A stretch of DNA of 10,523 nt, taken from NCBI GenBank assembly GCA_051879015.1, contig JBJELF010000111.1, positions 1 through 10,523 on the forward strand, read 5' to 3'. The stretch is from JBJELF01 sp051879015. GTDB taxonomy: Bacteria; Bacillota; Clostridia; Lachnospirales; Lachnospiraceae. Under the pieces are notes generated by a model that saw nothing but the letters and a program-made list of their open reading frames with translations, did no database searches and had not been told where the DNA came from. Shown here one piece after another: positions 1 to 6,209 of this stretch. Positions within the stretch are counted from its first letter, which is position 1. Each line of letters starts with the position of its first letter. Both the position numbers and the translations under genes were made by a program.

Positions 1-4
1 CCTG

Positions 5-38
5 TTCATGCAAGCATGAAAGGTATGACCTTTTGACC
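5..38 (-). repeat. Left copy of a 34-nt hairpin repeat (truncated by window edge)
   Basis: This block matches 4651-4684 at 32 of 34 positions, with the only differences being the two loop bases (aa against tc). It contains the perfect inverted repeat TTCATGC/GCATGAA (5-11 and 14-20), which partly overlaps a second one, AAAGGT/ACCTTT (19-24 and 28-33). Read on the minus strand it begins GGTCAAAAGGTCATACC, 10 nt after a good -10 box, so it would be the 5' end of a transcript leaving the window to the left. The two copies diverge immediately after the inner hairpin. Whatever element or gene follows lies outside the window. Confidence 0.75.
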
Positions 39-48
39 CTGGTATCAT

Positions 49-77
49 ATTATACTCCCAAAAAAGAAAATTGTATA
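49..77 (-). promoter_or_regulatory. Probable sigma-A promoter reading left out of the window
   Basis: On the minus strand there is TATACA (72-77), a 17-nt spacer, and a perfect TATAAT (49-54). It lies just past the metY terminator, as expected for a new transcription unit. Transcription would start near position 42, almost at the first base of the repeat at 5-38. The call rests on box quality and spacing only. Confidence 0.5.
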
Positions 78-117
78 GAGAGAAATGTGAAGACAGCACT
101 GCTATTTAAGGCGCATC

Positions 118-159
118 AAAAAAAATTGAAGGAAAAGACAATTTTATCCTTTCCCTCAA
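118..159 (-). terminator. Rho-independent terminator of metY
   Basis: On the minus strand the arms 147-159 and 126-138 pair over 13 bp, including two G-U pairs, around an 8-nt loop. A run of eight T residues (plus-strand A at 118-125) follows directly. It lies about 70 nt past the metY stop codon, with nothing else recognisable between. This is a textbook intrinsic terminator and closes the minus-strand gene cluster. Confidence 0.9.
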
Positions 160-228
160 CAATAGAAATCTTCCATTAACGCCTAATTCATTATGATGTT
201 TTAGCCACCAAAATAATGCTAACACATT

Positions 229-1539
229 TTATTCTGCAATTGCCTTAAATGCTTCTTCCAAATCCTCGATAATATCATCTACATGCTCTGTTCCAATAGA
301 AAGACGAATGGTATTTGGCTTGATTCCCTGATCCAGCAGCTCTGCCTCAGTACACTGACTGTGAGTTGTGGTAGCTGGATGAATGACTAACGACTTTACA
401 TCCGCTACATTTGCCAACAGCGAGAACAATTCCAAGTTGTCAATAAAATCCATCGCAGTCTGAGCATCTCCCTTAATCTCAAAGGTGAAAATAGAACCGC
501 CTCCATTTGGAAAATACTTCTTATACAATCTCTGCTGTACTGGGTCCTCCGATACAGACGGATGATGCACTGCCTCCACCTGTGGATGATTCTTTAAATA
601 CTGAACTACCTTTAAGCTATTCTCCACATGACGCTCTACACGCAGGGACAAAGTCTCCAGACCTTGCAGGAAAAGGAAGGAATGAAACGGAGAAATGGTT
701 GCTCCCGTATCACGCAGCAAAATTGCACGAATCTTAGTTACGAAAGCAGCTGGACCTGCTGCATCCACAAAGCTGATGCCATGATAACTTGGATTTGGCT
801 CAGTCAGAGATGGGAACTTACCGCTTGCCTTCCAGTCAAACTTGCCGCTGTCAACGATAACGCCGCCAATCGTTGTGCCATGTCCACCGATGAATTTTGT
901 TGCAGAGTGAACCACAATATCTGCACCATACTCAATCGGACGAACCAAATATGGAGTCGCAAATGTATTATCCACTACCAACGGAATCTGATGCTTATGC
1001 GCAATCTTAGCAATCGCTTCAATATCTACCACATCGGAATTTGGATTTCCTAAAGTTTCAATCAAAATACCCTTAGTATTCTCCTGAATGGCTGCCTCTA
1101 CTTCTTCAAAATTAAAGATATCCACAAATGTCGTTGTAATACCATAATCTGTCAAAGTATGTTCCAATAAATTGAAACTGCCGCCATAAATATTTTTTGC
1201 AGATACAATATGGTCTCCGGCATGAGCCAAATTTTCAATGGCATATGTGATTGCAGCTGCACCAGATGATACCGCCAACGCTGCTACACCGCCTTCCAGC
1301 GCTGCGATTCTCTTCTCAAATACATCTTCTGTCGGATTTGTCAAACGACCATAGATATTTCCCGCATCTCTCAGACCAAAACGGTCTGCCGCATGTTTGC
1401 TGTTATGGAATACATAGGAAGAGGTCTGATAAATCGGCACTGCTCTTGCATCGGTCACAGGATCGGGCTGCTCCTGTCCCACATGTAACTGTAAGGTCTC
1501 AAATTTTAAATCTCTATCAGCATAATTTTTCTTACTCAT
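229..1539 (-). CDS. metY: O-acetylhomoserine sulfhydrylase (O-acetylhomoserine aminocarboxypropyltransferase)
   Basis: A PLP enzyme of the Cys/Met metabolism family that converts O-acetyl-L-homoserine plus sulfide to L-homocysteine and acetate in the cytoplasm, the direct sulfhydrylation route to methionine. The protein is about 436 residues, the usual length for MetY. Visible family features are the N-terminal FETLQLHVGQ, the NIYGRLTNPT segment, the SSGAAAI phosphate-binding turn, VVDNTFATP, and the PLP-lysine motif HSATKFIGGHG with the lysine about 215 residues in. The C-terminal segment has HPATTTHSQ and RLSIGTEHVDDI. I chose the ATG at 1539 because AAAGGAG (1549-1555) lies 9 nt upstream of it; the ATG at 1545 is in frame but only 3 nt from that site. 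It has its own promoter and terminator and lies downstream of a LysR-type gene, its likely regulator. Cystathionine-type enzymes are related but shorter. Confidence 0.95.
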   Translation of the reverse strand: MSKKNYADRDLKFETLQLHVGQEQPDPVTDARAVPIYQTSSYVFHNSKHAADRFGLRDAGNIYGRLTNPTEDVFEKRIAALEGGVAALAVSSGAAAITYAIENLAHAGDHIVSAKNIYGGSFNLLEHTLTDYGITTTFVDIFNFEEVEAAIQENTKGILIETLGNPNSDVVDIEAIAKIAHKHQIPLVVDNTFATPYLVRPIEYGADIVVHSATKFIGGHGTTIGGVIVDSGKFDWKASGKFPSLTEPNPSYHGISFVDAAGPAAFVTKIRAILLRDTGATISPFHSFLFLQGLETLSLRVERHVENSLKVVQYLKNHPQVEAVHHPSVSEDPVQQRLYKKYFPNGGGSIFTFEIKGDAQTAMDFIDNLELFSLLANVADVKSLVIHPATTTHSQCTEAELLDQGIKPNTIRLSIGTEHVDDIIEDLEEAFKAIAE

Positions 1540-1593
1540 AATCATAATCTCCTTTGCGTTCTTGTCTTCTGACTGCTTCTGTTTTATGAGTAG

Positions 1594-1623
1594 ATAATAT
1601 CATTTCATTTCCTATTTGTCCAA
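1594..1623 (-). promoter_or_regulatory. metY promoter
   Basis: On the minus strand TTGGAC (1618-1623) is followed by an 18-nt spacer and TATTAT (1594-1599). The predicted start near 1587 leaves a leader of roughly 50 nt before the metY start codon. The leader is too short for a SAM riboswitch, and no riboswitch-like structure is seen. The placement just downstream of a LysR-type dyad supports activator-dependent control. Confidence 0.55.
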
Positions 1624-1631
1624 TATGAATT

Positions 1632-1650
1632 GTATAGTTTCTTGTTATAG
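1632..1650 (-). promoter_or_regulatory. Candidate LysR-type operator upstream of metY
   Basis: On the plus strand GTATAGTTTCTTGTTATAG contains ATAG-N7-TTAT, an imperfect dyad compatible with the T-N11-A pattern of LysR-family sites; it also reads as two TATAG half-sites. It is centred about 55 bp upstream of the predicted metY start, where LysR-type activators commonly bind. The regulator gene ends immediately upstream. The assignment is an inference from position and symmetry. Confidence 0.35.
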
Positions 1651-1728
1651 TTTTTTCCTATATCAGTATTAAATAACTCCTGAACTCCTACTTTTCTACA
1701 CGAAACATATGCCATTGTCCTGACAGCA

Positions 1729-2646
1729 TTACATTCCCGCATCTCTTGTGTTTTTATATTTTTTAATTTCTTCCAGATATTTCTGTCCTAACTCACTGAG
1801 CATCACACCCTTGCGCTTTAAATATCCAATTTTCATCTCTTCCTGACAATTCAGCGGAATTGCACAATACTCTGAGCCATTGAGTTCCTCACAGATAATG
1901 CCCGAACATAACGTGTAGCCATTGAGTCCTACCATCATATTCAAAATGGTGGCACGGTCATTTACTTTAATCAACTGTTTATATCCGTAAGTACTCAGTA
2001 CTTCCTCCGCAAAGTAAAAAGAATTATAAGTCCCCTGCTCAAAAGAAAGACATGGATATTCCTCCAACTCTGCCATATCAATCTGTACTTTCTTTGCCAA
2101 CGGATGTCCCTTCCACAGATACACATAGACGCCGCAAGTAAAAATCTCGTGAAACTCCAGTTCAAATTCATTGAAGAATTTTTGCAGTACTTTCTGATTG
2201 AAATCGTTGAGGTACAAAATGCCAATCTCACTCTTTAATGTTTTGACATCTTCCAGTACTTCATAGGTTTTGGTCTCATGCATAGCAAATTCATACTCAT
2301 CCATACCAAATTGCTTTACTAATTCCGTAAAAGCATTCACAGCAAAGGTATAATGCTGAGACGAAACACTGAATCGTTTCTTTACCTTCTTCTTCTCAAT
2401 ATATTTTGCCTCAATTAAATTATACTGCTCCACTACCTGACGAGCATATCCCAAAAATTCTTCTCCCTCTGGAGTAACAGCAATCCCGCGATTATTTCTC
2501 CGAAACAAGCTGATTCCCAGTTCTGCCTCCAAATCATGAATTGCCGCTGACAGGCTCGGCTGTGCAATAAATAATTCCCTCGCCGCCTCATTGATAGATT
2601 TGTTATCCGACACGGCAATCGCATATTTTAATTGTGTCAATGTCAT
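1729..2646 (-). CDS. LysR-family transcriptional regulator, likely controlling metY
   Basis: A 305-residue DNA-binding regulator, the standard LysR-family length. The N-terminal winged helix-turn-helix spans roughly residues 1-60 and shows the family pattern NKSINEAARELFIAQPSLSA followed by a LFRRNNRGIAVTPEG wing. Residues from about 90 form the effector-binding domain. The start codon is preceded by GAGG seven nt upstream. It lies 42 nt after the RNA methyltransferase gene and about 190 nt before metY, all in one direction, so read-through from the upstream genes is possible. Its neighbour suggests it senses the sulfur amino acid state (for example O-acetylserine or O-acetylhomoserine), but the ligand cannot be read from the sequence. 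I do not assign a gene name. Confidence 0.9.
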   Translation of the reverse strand: MTLTQLKYAIAVSDNKSINEAARELFIAQPSLSAAIHDLEAELGISLFRRNNRGIAVTPEGEEFLGYARQVVEQYNLIEAKYIEKKKVKKRFSVSSQHYTFAVNAFTELVKQFGMDEYEFAMHETKTYEVLEDVKTLKSEIGILYLNDFNQKVLQKFFNEFELEFHEIFTCGVYVYLWKGHPLAKKVQIDMAELEEYPCLSFEQGTYNSFYFAEEVLSTYGYKQLIKVNDRATILNMMVGLNGYTLCSGIICEELNGSEYCAIPLNCQEEMKIGYLKRKGVMLSELGQKYLEEIKKYKNTRDAGM

Positions 2647-2688
2647 TTTTCTGCCTCACTCATCATAGCTGTAAATTTTTTACTATCT

Positions 2689-3615
2689 TCATTTTTTACG
2701 TATTTTTGCCACAAAAAATCCCTCATACTGCTCATTAGGACAAATACACAGCGTACCCTTTAAGCTCGTCGGCAAACATGGTAATGTCTCCATTCCCTCA
2801 AAAGAAATGGGCACAATTTCTGCTTGTACTCCTGCCATCGCCTTTTTGAGAATTTCTTCATTTTCTTGACTTAAAATTGAACAGGTAGAGTATACCATGG
2901 TCTGTCCCTTCTTTAATAATTTTAACGCTTTCTTCAACAATGCCAGCTGAGAAACCGTGGATTTCTGAATGAGTTTTTTTGTGAAGGTCTTTCCTAAATT
3001 TGGATCTTTTACTGATAAAGTGCCGCTTCCGCTGCATGGCGCGTCTAACAGAATTTGGTCAAAGGCAAAAAAATCATCAATCTGTCTGGAATCCTTTACC
3101 ATCGTATAAACACAGCTTGCTCCCTGCTTTTGCAAGTTATACTTTAATCGCTCTGCTCGAATGGTATTCATCTCACAAGCTGTGATATGAGCCTGATTTC
3201 CTGTTAAAGCAGCCATCTGAGTGGTCTTTCCACCGGGAGCTGCTGCCATATCCAAGATATCCTTGCCAGCCTGCGGCTCTAAAATAATTGGCGGCAGCAT
3301 AGAAGACAAACTCTGTAAATATATTTTTCCTTCCTCATAGAGGGACAGTTTTTGAATTTCCTGCTCACGCACATTTTTTATCAAAAAAGCAGCACTGCTC
3401 CAGGGCACTGCCTCATACACGATACCTGCTTCATCCAACAATTTTTTTACTTCGTCCACACTGCTCTTAAGTGTATTGACACGCAGTGAGACAACTCGCT
3501 GGACTCCATATCCAGCTACAATCTTCTCTGTCAGTGCTTCACCATATTGCTTTTTGAGCATCTCCGGAAGAAATTCCGGCAGCTTTTCCAACTCGTTCCT
3601 CTTTTCCTCAGTCAT
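2689..3615 (-). CDS. RsmB/NOP2/Sun-family RNA cytosine-5 methyltransferase (short form)
   Basis: A SAM-dependent m5C methyltransferase of the RsmB/RsmF/NOP2/Sun group, acting on rRNA or possibly tRNA. In the 308-residue protein (ATG at 3615), the SAM-binding motif DMAAAPGGKT is at about residues 122-131. The DAPCSGSG motif is at 191-198, with Cys194, and STCS at 243-246, with Cys245; these are the two family cysteines for catalysis and product release. The typical C-terminal YEGFFVAKI closes the domain. It lacks the roughly 150-residue C-terminal RNA-binding extension (PUA-like) of long Gram-positive RsmF proteins, but the end looks natural. The reading frame extends to 3684, but ATG 3615 is preferred: AGGAAG lies 6 nt upstream and the start overlaps the phosphatase stop by 8 nt, suggesting translational coupling. 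The target base cannot be told from sequence. Confidence 0.88.
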   Translation of the reverse strand: MTEEKRNELEKLPEFLPEMLKKQYGEALTEKIVAGYGVQRVVSLRVNTLKSSVDEVKKLLDEAGIVYEAVPWSSAAFLIKNVREQEIQKLSLYEEGKIYLQSLSSMLPPIILEPQAGKDILDMAAAPGGKTTQMAALTGNQAHITACEMNTIRAERLKYNLQKQGASCVYTMVKDSRQIDDFFAFDQILLDAPCSGSGTLSVKDPNLGKTFTKKLIQKSTVSQLALLKKALKLLKKGQTMVYSTCSILSQENEEILKKAMAGVQAEIVPISFEGMETLPCLPTSLKGTLCICPNEQYEGFFVAKIRKK

Positions 3616-4336
3616 GTCTTTCTTCCTCATTATCATAACACTCACAAAAACGTGCTGCAAAAGATGGTTCTTCCCCATGCACATATAGATGGCTCAAATC
3701 TCCAAAAGAATTTACACGGAAATTAGCAATTCCTTTTCTGCGCTCCTCTGAAATCACCGTCGTCACACTGCTTGTCAGAGCACAAGTATTGTGCCACAAA
3801 ATCATCGGAGAGACATTCATCAAATGACTCAAAAGTACCGACTCAGCCCCAAAATGGCATACCAATACAATTGTATCATTGTTAGCCTGCTCCACACGAT
3901 AATTTAGCCCATCTCTTACATATCCATGTTCTGCTAAAATCTCATCCAGTCCACTGACTACCCTCTTATATTCTTCTTCCACATGACCTTCTCGCATGAC
4001 ATCGGTCGTATACCACAAATCCTTATCAAAATACTTTGGCTCTGCCATCCAATCCTGCGGAATCCAATCCCAAGTAATTATTCTTTTCTGCACATCAGGA
4101 CGAATAATCGGTGCATGGAACTCTCTCATCCAATCACACACCTGTGCCTCACATCCCAATTTCTCTAAAGTAGGACGAATGGTCGCTCTCGCTCTCCCTA
4201 AAGGAGACACATAAAACGTCTTTACATCCAATTTTGTCAATCGCTCCGAAAGATACTCTGCCTCTCTCCAACCCTTTTCTGTCAAGGAATCATGTTCATA
4301 ATCTGGATCACCGTGACGCACAATTATCAGTTTCAT
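3608..4336 (-). CDS. Histidine phosphatase superfamily protein (phosphoglycerate mutase-like)
   Basis: A 242-residue branch-1 histidine phosphatase. The phospho-accepting motif RHG is at residues 7-9 (His8) directly after the first beta strand MKLIIV. SPLGRAR at 44-50 supplies a second phosphate-binding arginine, Glu72 in MREF is the likely general acid, and the second catalytic histidine is His161 in VCHFGAE. It is longer than a minimal phosphatase, with an extra tryptophan-rich stretch at about 88-115 that may shape the substrate pocket. The substrate is unknown; a true glycolytic mutase is unlikely given the divergent middle. I chose ATG 4336 because it places the family N-terminus at residue 1. 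The ribosome binding site is poor, and an in-frame TTG at 4348 is an alternative start. It is first in a probable unit with the methyltransferase, lysR and metY. Confidence 0.85.
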   Translation of the reverse strand: MKLIIVRHGDPDYEHDSLTEKGWREAEYLSERLTKLDVKTFYVSPLGRARATIRPTLEKLGCEAQVCDWMREFHAPIIRPDVQKRIITWDWIPQDWMAEPKYFDKDLWYTTDVMREGHVEEEYKRVVSGLDEILAEHGYVRDGLNYRVEQANNDTIVLVCHFGAESVLLSHLMNVSPMILWHNTCALTSSVTTVISEERRKGIANFRVNSFGDLSHLYVHGEEPSFAARFCECYDNEEERHD

Positions 4337-4403
4337 AGTGTATGCCAAGAAGACTCGTGACTTTAGTCATGAGAGAAATTGTCACTTTTTTCCATTCCTC
4401 CCA

Positions 4404-4619
4404 TTATGCAGTCTCTCCCTGGACTCTCCTTTCTGTTAAATAACTCTTTCTTGTTTCCAAAAGTACCAAATCAGCTGCTTTTACGCTCTTGCGGATATCC
4501 TTTCCGTCAAGTGTCCGCATTGCAAAGTATCCGCTGCTTCTTCTCTGCCTGTGATACTGTACCTTATCAAACAGCCGAAACCCCTTTATTAAGAAATCTG
4601 CCCTATTCGGACTACCTTC
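4404..4619 (-). pseudogene. iscB: C-terminal remnant of an IscB/RRXRR-type HNH nuclease gene
   Basis: An open frame of 71 codons lies between an in-frame TGA (4620-4622) and the TAA at 4404-4406, with no usable start codon at its upstream end. Its product looks like true protein: GFRLFDKVQY (residues 13-22), RRSSGYFAMRTLDG (26-39) and LLETRKSYLTERR (53-65). I recognise this pattern as the C-terminal end of IscB-like, RRXRR-domain HNH nucleases common in Firmicutes, where GFRLFDKV, a GRRSSGYF-type segment and LTERR close the protein. Full-length proteins are some 400-500 residues, so most of the gene, including the RuvC and HNH parts, is gone. A few residues also seem missing between QY and RRSSG. 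The identification comes from recalled family patterns, not a search. If it is not IscB, it is still a gene fragment and not random sequence. Confidence 0.55.
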
Positions 4620-4631
4620 TCATGTTTTGTG

Positions 4632-4684
4632 GGTCCCAAAGTCATACATTTTCATGCTCGCATGAAAGGTATGACCTTTTGACC
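4632..4684 (-). repeat. Nested hairpin element, right copy; possible HEARO/omega-RNA 5' remnant
   Basis: Outer arms around 4632-4647 and 4669-4684 pair imperfectly (GGTC..AAAG.TCATAC with GTATGACCTTTTGACC). They enclose a perfect inner stem TTTCATGC/GCATGAAA (4650-4657 and 4660-4667). The segment AAAGGT-cat-ACCTTT can also fold by itself, in competition with the outer stem. The 34 nt at 4651-4684 recur at 5-38. On the minus strand the hairpin starts 13 nt after a -10 box and stands upstream of the iscB-like remnant, the position where IscB elements encode their guide RNA (HEARO/omega-RNA). I do not recognise the rest of that RNA, so the RNA identity is only a suggestion. Confidence 0.5.
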
Positions 4685-4697
4685 TCAACATCGTAAT

Positions 4698-4727
4698 ATT
4701 GTACCATACTATAATAAATTTTGTAAA
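4698..4727 (-). promoter_or_regulatory. Probable minus-strand promoter before the hairpin element
   Basis: On the minus strand TTTACA (4722-4727), an 18-nt spacer and TACAAT (4698-4703). Transcription would start near 4691, enter the hairpin element, and could continue through the iscB remnant to the phosphatase gene. I found no better promoter nearer to that gene. It is arranged back to back with the rnf promoter about 70 bp away. Confidence 0.4.
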
Positions 4728-4793
4728 CATCCTTTAAGTTTTTCCGATGATTTTGCTGCCCAATTTGAAATGGTGACCCTATCGAGTTTTCAC

Positions 4794-4822
4794 TTGACAA
4801 TTAGATTTTCTTGTGCTTTACT
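4794..4822 (+). promoter_or_regulatory. rnf operon promoter
   Basis: A perfect TTGACA -35 box (4794-4799) is followed 17 nt later by TTTACT (4817-4822), preceded by TGC as an extended -10. TACTAT at 4819-4824 is an alternative -10. The leader to the rnfC start is about 45 nt with no riboswitch-like structure. No clear Rex-type operator (TTGTTAA-N4-TTAACAA) is present around it. Confidence 0.6.
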
Positions 4823-4873
4823 ATTGTTTGATATATGCAAAAATCACTTATACAAAAAGAAAGGGAGAGTGTT

Positions 4874-6199
4874 ATGAAACTGGCAACATTTAAAGGTGGT
4901 ATCCACCCCTTTGAAGGAAAAGAGCTGGCAGAAGAACAACCGATTAAAAAGGTCGTTCCCACCACTGCTGAAATGGTCTTCCCATTGTCTCAGCACATCG
5001 GTGCCCCAGCCACTCCAATTGTAAAACCGGGAGAATGCGTACTGGTCGGTCAAAAAATCGCCGAGGCAACGGGATTTGTGTCTTCCCCAGTCATCAGCTC
5101 TGTATCCGGCAAAGTAAAAAGTATTGAAGAGCGCACTGTCGCCGCAGGTTCCAAGGTTCGTTCTATTGTCATTATCAATGATAATCAATATACCCCCATC
5201 GAAGGCATGGGCACTCCAAGAGATTACAAGACGATGAGCGCAAATGAAATCCGCACTGCGATTAAGGATGCAGGTATCGTCGGTCTCGGCGGTGCAGGCT
5301 TTCCTACTCAAATCAAGGTAACTCCAAAAGATTCCAACGCTATTGATTATGTCATTGTCAATGCCGCAGAATGTGAGCCTTACCTGACTTCCGACTATCG
5401 TCTAATGCTGGAACAAACCGAAAAAATTATCGGCGGACTGCGCATTGAGTTGAGCTTGTTCCCAAATGCAAAGGGAATCATCGGCATAGAGAGCAACAAG
5501 CCAAAAGCCATTGCAAAATTTGAAGAGTTATTAAAGGATGATACACAGATTCGCGTCTGTCCTCTTCAAACCAAATATCCTCAAGGCGGTGAGCGTACCT
5601 TGATTTACGCTTGTACCGGAAGAAAGATTAATTCCACCAAACTCCCTGCTGATGCAGGTTGTATTGTCTCCAATACTGATACTGTTATTTCTATTTATAA
5701 TGCAGTGGCACTGTCCACTCCATTGATTCGCCGTATCATCACTGTCACAGGCGATGCGATTCAAAATCCCTGCAACGTAGAGGTGCCAATTGGTACTAGC
5801 TATCAGGATGTGCTCGCAGCTGCCGGCGGTTTCAAGGAAACCCCTGAGAAGATGATTTCCGGTGGTCCTATGATGGGAATGTCCCTATATACTTTAGATA
5901 TTCCTGTCACCAAAAATTCTTCGACTCTGCTCGCTATGACTCACGATGAGGTAGCTGCCTGCGAACCAAGTCCATGTATCCGATGCGGTCGCTGTGCAAC
6001 AGTATGTCCAAGCAATCTCGTTCCTCAGATTATGATGAGCTATGCGGAACGCGGCGATTTGGAAGGATTCACTAAAGTAAACGGTATGGAATGTGTAGAA
6101 TGTGGCTGCTGTACCTATGTATGTCCAGCGAAAAGAAATTTGACACAATCCTTTAAGCAAATGCGACGCGCTGTAGCTGCAAGCCGCAGAAAGAAATAA
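4874..6199 (+). CDS. rnfC: Rnf complex subunit RnfC (NADH-binding, two 4Fe-4S clusters)
   Basis: The peripheral cytoplasmic subunit of the Rnf ferredoxin:NAD+ oxidoreductase, where NAD+ is reduced. In the 441-residue protein the N-terminus has the typical KGGIHPFEGK. The glycine-rich GLGGAGFPTQIK (137-148) belongs to the NADH/FMN-binding fold shared with the complex I 51-kDa subunit, followed by an AAECEPYLTSDYRLM segment and an SLBB-like region around 290-340. Two ferredoxin-type motifs lie at the end: C368-x2-C371-x2-C374-x3-CP and C407-x2-C410-x2-C413-x3-CP. I chose ATG 4874 (MKLATFKGG) with GGGAGAG just upstream; an in-frame ATG at 4835 lacks a ribosome binding site and would add 13 atypical residues. 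There is no long alanine/lysine-rich C-terminal repeat as in proteobacterial RnfC. It is the first gene of the operon, 10 nt before rnfD. Confidence 0.96.
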   Translation: MKLATFKGGIHPFEGKELAEEQPIKKVVPTTAEMVFPLSQHIGAPATPIVKPGECVLVGQKIAEATGFVSSPVISSVSGKVKSIEERTVAAGSKVRSIVIINDNQYTPIEGMGTPRDYKTMSANEIRTAIKDAGIVGLGGAGFPTQIKVTPKDSNAIDYVIVNAAECEPYLTSDYRLMLEQTEKIIGGLRIELSLFPNAKGIIGIESNKPKAIAKFEELLKDDTQIRVCPLQTKYPQGGERTLIYACTGRKINSTKLPADAGCIVSNTDTVISIYNAVALSTPLIRRIITVTGDAIQNPCNVEVPIGTSYQDVLAAAGGFKETPEKMISGGPMMGMSLYTLDIPVTKNSSTLLAMTHDEVAACEPSPCIRCGRCATVCPSNLVPQIMMSYAERGDLEGFTKVNGMECVECGCCTYVCPAKRNLTQSFKQMRRAVAASRRKK

Positions 6200-6209
6200 G
6201 GAGGAGATT

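Larger units (their letters stand above)
4354..4684 (-). mobile_element. Probable internally deleted IscB-type (IS200/IS605-like) element
   Basis: Reading on the minus strand, this stretch has three parts in order: a nested hairpin (4632-4684) that recurs at the left window edge, a C-terminal remnant of an IscB-like protein (4404-4619), and a small hairpin about 30 nt past its stop (4354-4373, CTC.TGACT/AGTCA.GAG). IscB elements of the IS200/IS605 group carry an RNA-coding end, the iscB frame and a subterminal hairpin, so this layout fits a deletion derivative with no transposase. The limits are my estimate from the structures; no target-site evidence was found. No other gene is visible between the phosphatase and rnfC. 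Confidence 0.45.

Noticed and set aside
1..60. Possible CRISPR-like repeat unit, because the 34-nt block recurs
   Set aside because: There are only two copies 4.6 kb apart with no spacer array and no cas genes. The context fits a dispersed mobile hairpin element.
628..1053. A 141-codon plus-strand frame antisense to metY
   Set aside because: It is a shadow of metY, with many Cys/Trp/His codons from the reversed frame and no ribosome binding site.
1546..1728. Possible SAM riboswitch or T-box before metY
   Set aside because: The leader after the predicted promoter is only about 50 nt, and there is no terminator hairpin or conserved T-box sequence.
4379..4696. A 105-codon plus-strand frame in the gap before rnfC
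   Set aside because: No ribosome binding site. The encoded peptide is low in family-like features, and it lies antisense to the iscB-like remnant and through the hairpin repeat. The minus-strand frame is far more protein-like.
4773..4793. GTGA-N13-TCAC dyad just upstream of the rnf -35 box
   Set aside because: Only four bases per arm match and the interior is not symmetrical. It is neither a Rex nor a CRP-type site, so it is too weak to call an operator.
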